A DNA stretch of 64,000 bases from Sipunculus nudus (GCA_026874595.1 CM049307.1:23167079-23231078), one strand, 5' to 3'; shown: positions 19,451 to 33,454, numbered from the stretch's first letter. The notes: a model not told the origin generated them from the sequence alone. Translations and numbers: made by a program.

Positions 19451-22400
19451 AACAAAAATAATGCTATATTCGCATTTAGATTGAGGTCAGCTCCTAAATT
19501 TACTCCCAACATACCCCTAGGTTCATTTCCATAAAATGTATATTTTTATCGTTTGGAGATATATCTACACAGACTTTCAAACAATTATTTAGTGCTCTTC
19601 TAATCCCACTCTATTAACACCAGCTATGCTCAGTACGGCATGGAGACGGGAAGATGCCTTGGCTTACACGGAAAAGCTACTTCCACAGAATCATCAGAGG
19701 GACGGCGCAGCGCCATATCGTACGGTTGTTTTTGATTCTAACCGCACACAATGTCACTGGTTAAAACAGTTTGATCGCCAGGTCTCCTGGAAGTAGTATT
19801 CACAGGATTTTTTTTTTTCTTATTTCGGAACTTTGGAAAAAAAAGGTTGGTGTGAACATATCTACTTTCACCAAATTTCACCAAAATATCTTTTCCGAGT
19901 GAACTTAGATAGTGACTGTGCTGGCCATAGGTTTTTGGAACTGAAAATCTGCAGCTCGCAAAGCACTGGCCCTTCTATATACATGTACACAGACGGCGTA
20001 GGTATAAATTAGTGAAGAGAGTTATGTAGTCACATCAAGTACGTTAAATAAGAATAGTTTCAAGGCAAATTATATAAACATTTTGTTGGTGTGGTAAGGA
20101 CTTCATGGAATTAGTAATATTTTGTAAGCATGTGCATGAAATGTAAACAGAAAATGTTTCCTTGAAATGTAACAGATTTTGATTTGACAGTTGAGACAAG
20201 TAGTCCCGGCGGTCACAGAGTGCCGTACAGGAAGAGGTTCGATTTGAGTAGAATCTGGTGGAAGAGTGGCCTTCTACGTGAGTTAAAAAATGAAAGAGGA
20301 ATTTAGAAGAAAGTAGTAAGTGTACTTCCACAGAGGTGTTTCTTGAACGCGTTTAAGAGAACCGGGGGGGGGGGGTTCAAGATAAATAGTTCTTATTTCC
20401 TCCTGCAGATGTCAGCACAGACATATGCCTCACTGCGCCATAAGATTATGCATACATTACTAGCAGCCAGACTGGATAATAATGTATTACTTGTCACCGA
20501 ATCAATGCTAATCAACTTCTTATACTAGTAACCTCGAGATAATAACTTTCCTACATGTAAAGTTACAAGTATGAGATAAAATGAAGTACAAACATCGGTG
20601 GAGCTTAGGCAAGAAAAATAGTTCTAATTTTGACCACTAGATGTCAATACTGTCATACTGTGGTTTAAATATCTCTTCTGTGCAAATATGCAAGAACTGA
20701 AATGTAGGAGGAATTCTGCCCGATAAAAGAAATTAAACAATGCAGGGGGCCACTGCCCATTAATTAAGTTTACTATAATGAATTCTACAATCTTTTACAT
20801 AGCCTAAGGCGTACACAAATTACCGACCATTATATATTACGAAAGTTCATGTTTTATTTTTTTTTATTAAACTGGATCAAGTTGACAAGTCATTACATCC
20901 AATCCTGCTTATAAACAGCTACTGGCTATCCTAATCGGTATGGTCTTCTGTACTTTCCTTCCACTGATCCATTTCATTCAACAAACTGCTTGCACAGACA
21001 CCATTTGCCGTAGACCGCCACCATGTGCTGGTACAGGGCCAAGTACCCTCGATTATTAGTTTCCACTATTGGATGAAAGCGACGTTTGAACGCCTGGCAC
21101 GACGTCAGTAATACAAACCAAATGCCCTCCTTGCAAGTATTAACGAGGTCACTATGTAAGGATTGCAGCTTTACTGTTTGTAAGTCATGTAGGTTTTGCC
21201 ATCTGGCGACAAACTATAGGACTAATTCACATTTATCTGATGGCATAAAGTTCGCCTATTGATGCATAGGACTTTTGTTTTACTTTTCATATTCCAGTGG
21301 CAAATATCCACACTAAATGCCAGGCAGGTTTAAATGAGCAACAGTAACGCAGAAATATGTAATCACTATTAGTATCCGCTGAGAATCATTAATATAAACA
21401 TGGAGATAGAAATCGAAGTGCGCTGTTGGTGTGAGACGTTGCTAGTATTTAGGAGTGCTGATATCCTTATGTGCTTCATTTGTTTAATAAGATTCAAATT
21501 TTTAGAATATAAATGGAGTAAATTCAACAATGCTTTGCCGTTTTACTTTGCTATATATAGGTAGTTAGATAATAATAACTGGGTTCATATCTACACTTCT
21601 ATTGGTATGATTCCATCTCAAGTCACGGAGTAGGACATTCTGAATACAGCTAACATCACTTTATCATCTTCGGTAACATAAACATTCCTATATTGTAACC
21701 CGTGTGTCAAAGGCAGAATCCTCAGACCTTTTGTAAAATATTTCGTAGCGGAAATGTGGTGATTATCAGGTGATATGTAATCCAGTACATATTTCCAAGT
21801 ACGATCGATGTCCTGTTGTTTTTAATACATTAATATGAGAGTTTTAAGGCCATCTGCAATAAATACACTAAAGTCCGGAACACTCGGGCCATCTGTATGA
21901 CAGCTTACCCCCTTAAGCCCGGAATCCTACGCTCTTGTGTCGGATAGTCCGGAAAACTGAAATCCAGAATCGCGAAGTCTGCTATACCCTCGCATAATGC
22001 TAATGTATGTGTAGGAAGGCCATAATGGCCCGCTTTCAATTTTTATCCCGGATATAATATTGCCTAGCCAAAACTAAACCCCAGATATAAAATGGGTTAG
22101 CCAAGATTTTACCCGGGGTAATAGGGAGTATATTTTGTCAAAGTCTATTTTACACCCCTTATTCTAGATTTTACCCACTGATTTTGTGACAGTCTACCCT
22201 CTTTATTTAAAACTTTGACTTCTGTCAAATACCATTTATATCTTTACTATATAATTTCAATTCTACCAACATTTAAAAATAAAATCTGTTACATGTCAAG
22301 GAGACACCTTCTTTTAACATTTCACATGCGAATGCTTACAAAATATTACTTATTACTCACTACAAAAACGCCCATGTTTATGTAATTTGCTTTGAAACAA

Positions 22401-22530
22401 TTTGTATCCAACGTATCTGCACGGACTACAAATACCCTCTTCATTTCATTTATACTACGCTCTTTACACGGCGCTTTACCTATAGGCCTACTACCTATAT
22501 CGTAAGCGCTGTTTGTTATAACCTCTTATC
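19451..22530. other. Intergenic DNA
   Basis: No gene is recognised. It includes a dispersed repeat at 20,092-20,260 (second copy near 39.9 kb) and a 12-G run at 20,364. Confidence 0.5.
20092..20260 (+). repeat. Dispersed repeat, copy 1
   Basis: It shares ordered blocks with 39,943-40,090: GGTAAGGACTTCATGGAATT / GGCAAGGAGTTCACGGAATA, then GACAGTTGAGACAAGTAGTC / AACAGTTGTGACAAGTAGTC, then GGAAGAGGTT..TTTTGAGTAGAA-like ends. The minus strand reads RDYLSQL in both. The family is not identified. Confidence 0.6.
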
Positions 22531-22539
22531 CTGAATCTC

Positions 22540-22960
22540 TACACCAGAGGGGAGCAATGTACCTTGGTCCAATCAGATGAGATCCTGTGCTGGAAGACAA
22601 AACGGTTCACCAGCCAAGCGAGGAATACACGGAGCTAATAATGTTCATTTCGTTTTGAGTGACAGCTCATCGCCCCGGCAACCGTTTGAACAGGCCACAG
22701 GCTCAGAGAGAATGGCTCAACACGTGGTTTCTGGGCGCAGCCTGATGCCTGCGAGTGTTTGTTGACTGGCATTTGGTTGGCTGCTAGACACATCAGCAGT
22801 TTTTTTCAGCAGACAGTTCACCTGGTGTTTATATGTGCATCATAAACGGTCAAAGCAGGCAGAGGGAAAATCAGTAGCTTCTTTAGAAGCGCAAGATTTC
22901 GGCTGCCTCGGGAGCGTACATTTATACCGGCGCCTCTTGTGTATTAAGAACCTCGGTGAA
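22540..22960. promoter_or_regulatory. GC- and CpG-richer island, possible regulatory element
   Basis: GC content and CpG rise clearly above the flanks. The stretch contains TGACAGCTCATC (a TGACAG homeobox-type core) next to CCCCGGCAACC (an RFX-like half site) and several CACGTG-like words. No splice-supported frame was found. It lies about 1.5-1.9 kb upstream of the syncollin-like gene and could be an enhancer or an unrecognised 5' exon. Confidence 0.25.
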
Positions 22961-23747
22961 TTGTGGGATTTGAATTCCAAAGCCCATAAACCCTAACCAG
23001 CATTTGCGTACCTTTTTGAGTCCGCAGTGTGCTGTTAACATTATGCATGTACATTGTGTCTTAATGTCTATATTATAGTCTTTTTTAGGGAGAATCAACT
23101 CAGAGAAAGGAAGTCTGCAGGTTCCCCCCTTGAATCTATTAAAATATGATTATCACCAGCTTGAGAACCCTGCGCTCCAAACAAAAAAGCAGATTTACTG
23201 ACATAATAATAGAGAATATCAATATTAATGAAGTTAAGTATATTTACTTGACATAATGAAGGGATTAAACGAGTAACTGCTTTGTATGTGTGTATGTATG
23301 AGTATGTATATATGTATTCATTTATGTATAAACCTATACATGACTAAAATTGATGTCTTAAACCGGTTGTCCGTATTTATTGCCAAATTACACACCGAAT
23401 CCTGGTCACATGGTCATTTATCCGCATGTGTTAGGTTATATTACATACCTAACACAAAGACAATTACATAATTTTCAGTATCTAAAATGGGATATACAGA
23501 TGTCCATTAGGAGCGGATAAGAGAATTTTAGAATCGAAAAAAAAGGGATGCCCAGCGTCCCCCTACATCCGTCCGCCTAAACCAATCCAGTACCTACAGA
23601 CAAACACCGATGGTGAAGAAAGCAGCAAGTTTAATCATGTGACAGAGAAAGGGAGAGAGAGACACACACAAAAATGTGTGTGATCAACTTATAAGCACCA
23701 TGCAGGGGATTAGACAAAAAAATACAACGCCTTAGAACAAATGTGGA

Positions 23748-23754
<7 letters not shown>

Positions 23755-23811
<57 letters not shown>
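23755..23811. repeat. (TA)n(CA)n microsatellite
   Basis: About 21 TA units are followed by 7 CA units. Confidence 0.9.
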
Positions 23812-23812
<1 letters not shown>

Positions 23813-24197
23813 GATATTAAGATAGTCCCGTCATGCTAATGTATGCACAGTCATTATACCGGCCTACCAGTATAACAGAGATCCGGATGTCTGATTGAGG
23901 AGAAGCTGATATCACGCTCTAAATCTATACATGTTCTTTATATACATAAATATATAATAGACTACACAGTCTGACCTTTCATTCTTTTCCCTATAATCAA
24001 AACTGAAATGAACGCCCTGCGTTATACGTCTGCTTCCACTTTCCAATCCTGTTGTTGGAATTCATAAAAAAAGAACGCTTGATAATAAAACGACCTTTAC
24101 ATATATATGGCAAATATTTCGATTGTGTTTATCTAAGCCGATCACGGTATAGAGGTTATGAATATAGGTAGAGTATGTGTAGCTTATCGTAGAACCG

Positions 24198-24240
24198 AAT
24201 AAAAGCGGACGTGTCACACAGCATGCGTTTCATTGTTATA
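24198..24240 (+). promoter_or_regulatory. Candidate core promoter of the syncollin-like gene
   Basis: AATAAAAG at 24,198-24,205 is TATA-like, and TCATTG at 24,230 (A at 24,232) is a plausible initiator about 30 bp downstream. It would give a 5'UTR of about 180 nt without an intron. The prediction is weak. Confidence 0.28.
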
Positions 24241-24411
24241 CTCGTGACAGACTGGACGGATCGGTCAGCAGAGAAAGCAGTTTTGTAGTACTGCATTGCA
24301 ATTTGAATGAATCGGTACAAATACATGACCACATGAACTCAAGGCAGGTTTGGCCTTCAGGATAGCTTATTACATCTTGTGTTAAAATACAGCTGGTGGT
24401 GTCTGAATAAA

Positions 24412-24843
24412 ATGGGATGTAGGCGTATATCAGTCCTAGTTGTGCTGAGTGTATCTTTTACTCTATTCAGTGTAGACGCCAAATGCCCATCGCCATGGAG
24501 GATCCGCGCATGCGCACTTTTGTTCAGGTCTGACACAAAACCATGCACTGGAGAGAAGTTTAAACTAAAGGCTTTTAAGGACTACAAAGATCTAAGTCAT
24601 GCGGGTTTTGGTGACATCGTGACGTCACTGGTCGTGAAGTCCGGATGTGAACTGTTGGCATGGCAACATCCAAATCAAGATGGCAGCAAGAAGGTTTTTA
24701 CAGGGGTTCACTACGATCTGAATGGCAGCAGGTACGGCTGGTGGATGATGCGTTACACATTGAGCAGAGAGATATCGTCGGCACGCTGCACCTGTTATGG
24801 ACGCATTTCACTTGCTCGTGGCTCAAGAACGAACTCTGCGTAG
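24412..24843 (+). CDS. Small secreted six-cysteine protein, syncollin-like
   Basis: This is an intronless 143-residue frame. The ATG at 24,412 has a strong context (A at -3, G at +4); the open frame extends further upstream only through a GTG. Residues 1-23 form a signal peptide (VLVVLSVSFTLFSVDA). The mature part has six cysteines (25, 34, 45, 79, 126, 128) and one sequon (NGS, 104). The central GDIVTSLVVKSGCELLAW and the C-terminal ISSARCTC resemble vertebrate syncollin, which has a similar SSLVV-x-x-x-CEL block and ends in a C-x-C, with similar total length. Syncollin is a zymogen-granule protein of exocrine cells; a comparable secretory-granule or lectin-like role here is inference. The similarity is from memory of the family, not a search. 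A beta/gamma-crystallin-like fold is the main alternative. Confidence 0.62.
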   Translation: MGCRRISVLVVLSVSFTLFSVDAKCPSPWRIRACALLFRSDTKPCTGEKFKLKAFKDYKDLSHAGFGDIVTSLVVKSGCELLAWQHPNQDGSKKVFTGVHYDLNGSRYGWWMMRYTLSREISSARCTCYGRISLARGSRTNSA

Positions 24844-25321
24844 TCTTAATAAGTTAGCACTAATTTGCAACAATACCCATACAGGTTTTGTAAGCTTACA
24901 CACCTACAGAAAACAGGTTTTATCGTGGTAAACCTGAAATTACTTGCTTGTATAGTAATTTGGTGCAAGTACGATTATTTTCCTAGCATTCTGGATGCCC
25001 CCAGTGAGACAGAGAGTAACCTCTGTATTGTAAGTAACATACATGCCTGTAACTATCCTGTATATGTTATATCTACAAATTTATTCAATCCTATCTATCA
25101 TGTAAGAAGAATTAAGACTGGAATGTTTGAGGGTTAAAACGTATTTGCCGCGACATTAAACTGAGACTCCGGTATAGGTTTTATTTTTAGACTTAATCCG
25201 AACATGTTTTGGAAAATTATACACCACGGATAAAAGCCGATGATAATTGATTTTACAATGTTCTATTTGACGTTAATGCTCACCGTTCAAGCTCATAAAA
25301 AATCTTATACCAAAAAACCTT
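24844..25321. other. 3' flank of the syncollin-like gene
   Basis: This should hold the 3'UTR. ATTAAA near 25,155 is a possible polyadenylation signal. A 90-codon frame at 24,865 has no recognisable feature. Confidence 0.4.
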
Positions 25322-25322
25322 G

Positions 25323-25387
25323 CAGTGGCGGATCTAAAATTCGAGTACAGGGGGACGCTAATGCTGGGTTAGCAGTTCATGCATGGT

Positions 25388-25452
<65 letters not shown>

Positions 25453-25970
25453 CCCCTGTGAAAAATATATTTTTTTGTGAAAGTTACATTTCTTCAGTAA
25501 TTAGATATTAAATTTAAATGGAAAGTCCAAACTCTGATTTCTGTATGTTGAAAAAGCGAATCTACGTTTACAACTTGCAATATATTATCGTTTAAATGTA
25601 ATCCTGGTGGTAAATAGGCCTAATTGATGTTAAAGTAGCATGGTAAACTTAGCCGGCTTCTGCGGCCGTGCCTCACTCACACAGGCGAAAGTGCTTTTCC
25701 GGGGGTTGGGAGCTGTGTGTGGGGGGGGGGGGGGTCCTTGGTGTTATGACCCAACAGAGCGTAATAATGGGGAGTTTCCCTCCAACAGTAAGTTCATTAA
25801 TAACCTCAACTGTTAATAATGAAGTAATAAAATGTGAATACCCTTGATTGCTGGGTAATAAAAAATACGTCAAAAGATATGGAATTAATTTCGAATAAAT
25901 GGTAAAGGTATTAGATAAATGACAGGTCAACGGGGAGGGGGGCGAGCACCCCCCTTTTGATCCGCCACTG
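25323..25970. mobile_element. hAT-like non-autonomous element
   Basis: It starts CAGTGGCGGATC (25,323-25,334) and ends with the exact reverse complement GATCCGCCACTG (25,959-25,970). CAGTGGCGGATC followed by a G-rich stretch is a common hAT terminus. No 8-bp target duplication is visible, so flanks or ends have changed. Inside are an (AT)n array (25,395-25,450) and a 14-G run (25,721-25,734). No transposase is encoded. Confidence 0.62.
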
Positions 25971-26895
25971 CTTTGCTACAGTATACATGTATCGCTTAAC
26001 CATGGTTGCCATTGTTATCAAGCCCTACAGTACCCTGTAGGGATCGGCTATAATACATTGACATGTAATGCTAGAGCATTTTGTTTCCTTATTTTATGTG
26101 TACACCCTTTTTACAATACTTAAGAAAATAAATATAAACAGATATACCTTTACAATCAAAAATGCCCGGAAAAAGGTTCAGATTTTGTTATTTTGTGTTT
26201 CTTGTTGCTGATAGTAAAAGGTATGAATTGTTGGCTTATGAAAGCCCTCGAATAAACTATACTCTATATTTAATCACAACCTAGTTAAATGTAAAATTGA
26301 TGCCATATGTCACACGTAGGGTACATAGGGAAAATATGAGCACCTAAAGAACTTTTGCATCGCACAAGTAATTAATCGCCGTTTTCAGCATGTTCTCGGT
26401 TTGATTAGAAGGAGATGGTCTCAAAGAAAGGCAATATGACGAAAATACTGGTTTCTCTAACATTTTCATCAAAATAAGGACAAACCTTTTAATTTGAAAT
26501 TGTGCCCATATTACCCCATTGTTTGGGTTATATGAGCATATGTGCTCATATTGCCCTGAAATGTTTAATATTCAGTTTACACTGTTGTTTTAGTATTAAA
26601 TGGATATATATGGAGTTATAGGGCCTACTTTATCTTTATAAAAATTTAATGCAAAAACTAAGGGTCACATGCGTTTACATGACAAAGTTCGACTATCATT
26701 AGGTAAACAAAAATGGAATTTGAATATATTCTGTCAGCCATCAGCGCCCTTATCCCTGTCTGTGCATTCAGAATATACAACCCTGGTATATTTATCTCCT
26801 GCGGAATATTATTTCATTATTGGCGATGAAAGTGTCATGTCTTTGTCCGCTACAGGATTCCATGGCCATAGATCAGAGTTTATGCTGTCCATTTA

Positions 26896-27700
26896 TGCCT
26901 CTGTGACCATCGGCTACCATGATCATAAGTCATAGATGAGAGTATCTGCTGTCAGAGTATGCCTCTGTGACCATCGGGTACCATGACCATATAGATCATA
27001 GTTTCTGCTGTCAGAGTATGCCTCTGTGACAATCGGGTACCATGACCACAACTCATAGATCAGTTTCTGCTGTCGGAGTATGCCTTTGTGACCATCGGGT
27101 ACCATGACCATAACTCATAGATCATAGTTTCTGCTGTCAGAGTATGCCTCAGTGACCATCGGGTACAATGACCATAGATCAGTTTCTGCTGTCAGAGTAG
27201 ACCTATGCCTCTATGACAATCGTGTCCCATGACCATAACTCACAGATGAGAGTATCTGCTGTCAGAGTAAGCCTCTGTGACCACCGGGTACCATGTCCAT
27301 AACTCAAAGATGAGAGTATCTGCTATCAGAGTAAGCCTCTGTGACCACCGGGTACCATGTCCATAACTCAAAGATGAGAGTATCTGCTGTCAGAGTATGC
27401 CTCTGTGACCATCGGGTACCATGACCATAACTCATAGATGAGAGTATCTGCTGTCAGAGTATGCCTCTGAGACCATCGGGTACCATTACAATATCTCATA
27501 GATGAGAGTATCTGCTGTCAGAGTATGCCTCTGTGACCATCGGGTACCATTACAATATCTCATAGATGAGAGTATCTGCTGTCAGAGTATGCCTCTGTGA
27601 CCAACGGGTACCATGACCATAACTCATAGATCAGTTTCTGCTGTCGGAGTATGCCTCTGTTACCTCGGATAGCATGGCCATAGATAAGGTTTTTCTGCTG
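26896..27700. repeat. 64-bp minisatellite, about 13 units
   Basis: The unit contains GCCTCTGTGACCATCGGGTA, CCATGACCATAACTCATAG and GTATCTGCTGTCAGAGTA in order. Unit starts are near 26,896, 26,957, 27,019, 27,081, 27,146, 27,206, 27,271, 27,335, 27,399, 27,462, 27,526, 27,590 and 27,650. Length varies from 60 to 65, so the reading frame is not kept. The last unit runs directly into the (AT)n array. Confidence 0.9.
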
Positions 27701-27721
27701 GCAGTGTATGCCTGTCAGAGA

Positions 27722-27866
<145 letters not shown>

Positions 27867-28381
27867 TGAAATATGTTGTCAATGTGTCACACAAACAATA
27901 AAAGGTTGCCCCCCCCCCCACCTACCTTTGGAGATAAATTTATGCCATTGGTGAAGTATATATATGCACCTAGTAAAATTAAATGCACAAAAAAAAAAAA
28001 CAAGAAACGTATGACAAATATAAGCAACGCACATTTAGGCCTACATATACTTATATATGTAGTATGTATTTAATCAATCTATCATACAGTTGAAAGTATA
28101 CGTGCATTTTCTGAGTTTTAACTTTCCACAGGTAGAGTACGAAGTGGGTTCAGTGCATTTCAGACATCTGCTGTGCCGGTGCTATATAGAATTATATGAC
28201 AATATACCAATATTTATAATATGCTGATGTATTTAAAGGTACTGATTTTCTATTCGAGGATTATCTGGAAATGACGACCTGTGTGTAAATAAGCGTAATC
28301 CGTAACCGTCAGACATAGAAACTTCTAACTGTGCATCTAGGCAAATCTACATTGGACAATTAAATTAGGTCACGACGACCC

Positions 28382-28732
28382 ATGTATTTTCAAATTAGCA
28401 GTCGAAAACATGATTTTAAGAATCCAGACAGTCTTACAGGGCACATTACTTTACCGTTGCACCTATATTTTTCAAACTTGACATCTAGGGAGGTCCTATT
28501 AAAATCTTCTAGGACCCCCATAAATAAGGTCACTGTCAACTATTTTCCGGTGCCGATGGACAAAAAATATGATTCTGTTTACTTTGGAAGTCATTCTACC
28601 CATATATGTTCATGGTCTTTATCAAATCATTTTAACCAGATCATAACATCAATAATAAATGCAGGCGTCGTTAAACTCTATGTCAGTTCAGCTGAGCGTC
28701 ACAACCAATTGGCCACTTGTTTGAACATTTAA
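28382..28732 (+). other. Unrecognised 116-codon open frame
   Basis: This frame is the only sizeable non-repetitive one inside the 3.3-kb inverted-repeat interval. It has no signal peptide, membrane segment or transposase motif that I recognise, no splice context, and an unremarkable start. It might be a remnant of a transposon protein or chance. Confidence 0.15.
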
Positions 28733-30547
28733 CATACGTCTTTTCCAGATATAGTTACCGTTTTAGCTGGTCACACACAATCCCTCACTAAAGTACCAGT
28801 GACCTTACCTTTATTTCCACCGCCCGCTATAAACATATTTCATACCTTCCTCAGCCACTACCTGAATCCTGATTGGATGTGATTTTATTAAACATTAATC
28901 AGGTGACATGAAATGGACGGAACTGTGCACTCAAGGCACACACACACATATAAATATATATTCCTCATAAGAGGTGCAAGTTCATCACAGATTGTGTCTC
29001 TAACAGACATTCTATTTCTCCTGAGCTTTATCGTTTTTTGAAACTCCCTTAAATTAAGAAATTAAACGACTGTGAAATAAACGATGCCTTATGTATATCT
29101 TAAACTTAAATATTTATCTTAAACATAAGTATTCAACCTAATTAAACAGTTTCTTACCCTTTATTTGCAATTAAATTACTTTTTCCTGCGATTTCCTGTG
29201 GCAAGGGAAATATGGGCACCCACTTAGTCATATGCTCATATTACCTCATCCTTGTATGCTCATATTCCCCAAAGCGACACGTTTCACATTTATGTGAAAG
29301 TTAAATTATGTTACGACATATACCTTCACTAAAATCCTTAAAAACAAGCAATAAGACACTGTTTGTGAGGGGTGATAATGTATATTTCAGTTGTAATGCA
29401 TCTTATGTGCAAATTGAAGCTTTTAATATAAATTAACAATTTAGCAATATGGGCTTAAATTGGTTTAAACAGACATTTCATTCGCAAGATTTAAAACGCC
29501 TCGGCCTTTGCTGTCATCAACCTCGTCCGGGCGTTTGCCACAAAAAAACAACAGAGGGCAGCATGTTTACGCTCTCAAAATATTTTTATCCCGGGGTGCT
29601 CATATTTTCCATATGCTTATATGTACCCTAATATAGATAACTTGGTCAAATAAAACGGGTGCTTTGTTACACCGTCAAATGCATGAATAGGTTTTCAGGT
29701 CATATTAAGCCAGCCGACATTTTGCAAGCCGGTTGAGTCACGAATAAATGGTAATATGTAGTTTTTATTTGGTATCTTCATTCTACATAGAGATTATTTG
29801 CCCAAATGTATCTGGACAGTTCTGTCAAACCATCCGTAAACTCTCACCGGATATATACTGAACTGTATAGCACAATGACCATGGAAACCATTGTCAAGCG
29901 ATACATACTGTAGTTAACCCACAGTAAGTAAAATAAAATGTCACTCAGGTAAATGTTATTTGTTCTTGTCAATCCACATGCATGATCAGAAACAGAAATA
30001 GATGGATAAAAGTCACTTGATTAGCCCCATATATCAGACTGCATGGTGTTGCTGGAGACTGAGAGTTCTGACGTTCTATATTTTGGGAAGAAGTGCAATG
30101 GATTGCCAACTCGAATAGCCGCTGAACAAGAGAGCACACAAACTTTCACTATCGCCCATCCGTCCGAGTTTAAGTTTTATTACCAAATCATCAAGGATTA
30201 ACCAGGGATTTAATATAAAGCAAATAAATGAGCCGAGAGGGGGAATCCAAATGCTTGGGAAAGCGATGATAATCAATCACTGAAAAAAAAATCTGTCTTG
30301 GAGTTTAGATTAACATCCTAACAATAAGTGTGTACAGAATGGAATACCTGCATTACACACAGCGTGGCTGTGTACACAAATACTGTAACTATGGGACAAT
30401 ACAAGTGTGTGTAGCTTGTCGTGTATTAAGCTGATAGCATCAGCAACGTAGATAAGATCATGAACACAGTGCTCTCCTGTCCTGCGGCTTGGATACAGAA
30501 AACTGCCGGGAACCCACTTCGACCAGCTCCCCAACCAAAACCCATAA

Positions 30548-30768
30548 AATGAAGGTCTCCAGGTCCGGAAAAAAGGGGGTCCATGCCGAAAAAGATAGGT
30601 CTGAAACCCTTAAATGGTGGCGGCGGTTGACAAAAAAGGAGGGTTCCGGAACCCTTGGACCCTTCCCCTCGACCCTCCCCCTGGACCTGTTGCCTTTGTT
30701 TAAGTTTTCTCATTGGTCCTCCTGGGCTGGTCCCCTTCTTTTCCTTATCCTGGATCCGCCCCTGGATA
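30548..30768. mobile_element. hAT-like miniature element
   Basis: The text TCCAGGTCCGG...GGTCCATG...GACAAAAAAGGAGGGTTCC near the start and ATCCTGGATCCGCCCCTGG at the end match the layout of the elements at 57.1 kb and 11.5 kb. The left end is poorly defined. Confidence 0.42.
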
Positions 30769-33382
30769 TCTAAATTTTACATCAATGTTACATTTCACAA
30801 TCAAAATATGAATTTTATAACTAGGTTTTTTCGTTGCAAATTTCGCTATGGGAGAGGGTGTCCCTATTGTGACATGCGTTTACGTATATTCGGCCCATAT
30901 TCCATGGTTCATTCGTACATAAATGACCTTACATTTGTGAATATTCTCTGATGACGTTTCTGACCATGTACCGGATCCACACCCTAGAAATCTGCTTTCC
31001 AAGGAATGCAAGCCCATGAAGGGGGGGGGGGCTATTATAAGATGCTTCCAGTGACTACATTTGTGAATATTCCTAGATGACGTTCCTAAATCCAGATCAT
31101 ACGCCGGATCCACATCTAATCGATCTTCATCCCATCCCGAATTGCTCTGAAATTTGATTAGATTCCGTTCATGATTGCGTGAGTGATGTTGTGAACAGAC
31201 ACAAGCACACACACAAACACAGTCAAATGAAAGCATACCGTCCTTGCGGAGGCAATAAATCACATACCTTGGGAATATTTTACTTGTGTATGAAGACTTG
31301 ACATAAATATCTTGTGAGATGTAAAATTGTTCAACTTACTGCTAAAGAAATGGAGAGGACTCGTGTTAGCGCACGAACCCTATTTGTACAACCCAGCACA
31401 GGGAGACACGTGGGTCACGGTTATACATGTACCTCTCTAACAATGGCTCCAGGTATAGACACCGACAAAAAAATAGCTTTTTGCAACAATGGAAACGAAT
31501 CTTTTAAATAAAAAAAAACTATGATGTGATCCAGGTTATCTCCTAAATTTAATAGAGTGTTGACTGCATATAGGTGTATTTTAGTCCTCCACAAATTTGC
31601 AACGAAATCTGTTCAGAACTTTTTGCGTAAATTTGCTCACAGAGAAATCGGGGGTAAAGTATAATACCTCGCGCCACCTGGCGGAGGTAAATAATAATTC
31701 TAAACTGTAACTTGTGCCTCGAGATTTACCACGTAAAAGCATACGTTGATTGTTCGGTGTCTGTTATGTTGTGGTTCTTTCATGCATATCGACCCGCGCG
31801 CAATACAAGCTAAGATAAAGAAAACATGAACCTATAATTATACATGGATGATGGATCGGACCTATTTCATAATTACACAAACATTGACTTATACAAAGTA
31901 TATAATGAATACTCTGTCATCTATCGTGCTCTTATTTTGCGACACATGCATGTCTAAATGTCCTTTTTTCATCACCACCGTTCCTCGTATTCTTTTATTA
32001 TTAGTCATAGATCTATACACACTGTCATGTTTATCTGATTTTTTATTATCATGTCTAACAGGCAAAACACTTATTAGAAAGTAACTGCCCACGGAAAATC
32101 CATGTTCTCAAGCATACGATTCATATACACTCACATTATAAAAAAAATATGATTTAAGTAGTACTGCACTTGAGGAACTGGATTTTGTGAATAACGGAAG
32201 CCATGTGTCCACTTTTTACGGATATACGGATGCAAAGACGTTTGTATGTTTGTCCATTTAAACGGTTTAGATCTTTATTCTCTCCAAAATGGCACCCAGC
32301 ACATCGACGTTTCACCTCCTGCACCACAGGAAGAGATTTTTACGATTGCTGAAGTTTATGTAGTGATACAAATTACAAAAAGAAAGTATAAGAAAAAACG
32401 GATGGTGGATGTAAGACAAAAACAGGATAAGACAGATGCAAGAGCTTCCCACAATTTCGTACAGGAATTTGATGAAGAGGAATTCCAATTCTGTCTGGCC
32501 ATTCATAGAACCCTCTGCATGATGCACGATTACTACACGTGCTTTCCCATAAAATGATGACATCAGGTGGGATTAAAAATGAGCTAATGTATTCTGAGGG
32601 GAAATAAACGTGTTGTAAGCATGGTTTTGTGTCCACTTGTGCTTTTCCGCATGTACGTTTCCGGATGCATTTTCGTACCCACCACTATACATGATCCGGT
32701 TGGCAAAAGCCTACCCCTGGCCGCACACCCGACCCCACTCCTCATTATTGGACAGTCTTTCTATGTGAGCGTTTTTAGCAACGTTCGCATTTGCACCCGG
32801 ACAAGAGGAAACGCGACTTCAGCAGCATATACCTTCGTGTGTGCATGCGTACATGAATGTGTTCGAGCGCATATACATTTAATTGTTTGTGCGCTCAGCG
32901 TGCATAGGCTTGTTTGTGTGCTTTGTGTACGTGCGCGGGTGCGTGTGTGTATATAAGTTCATATACAGTTGAGTTTGAGTTGGAGGCCAGGGCACGTTAT
33001 TATATATATTCCACTGAACACAAATTGGGACGTTTCAGAGCTGTCACTTACTAAGTTATAACACTGCATGACCGGGTGGGGCCACGCGAGTGGCCAATAA
33101 ATCAAACCAGGATTTTATTTGTTAGACATTCCTGCTTAACCTGAACCGAGTATTGATACAAAAGATTACAATTACAATTTTTTCACAACCTAAGAGTCTA
33201 ATAAGCTAATTAGAAGATCAGTGGCTGATCAATGACTTAGAAAAAGACAGTGTCCTTCTGAAGCCACAGGAATGATTGTGACTGTAATCCTATGTTCTAA
33301 TATAAAATCTCCAAAGTCCGGTGAAACCGGGGCTGTTGATGCATGCAGGTAATGATTTTACCTAACATCGAAGTTAAATTTC

Positions 33383-33386
<4 letters not shown>

Positions 33387-33454
<68 letters not shown>

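Noticed and set aside
32246-32557. 103-codon frame with a KRKYKKKR stretch
   Set aside because: The basic stretch suggested a nuclear signal, but nothing else supports a gene and minus-strand frames overlap it.
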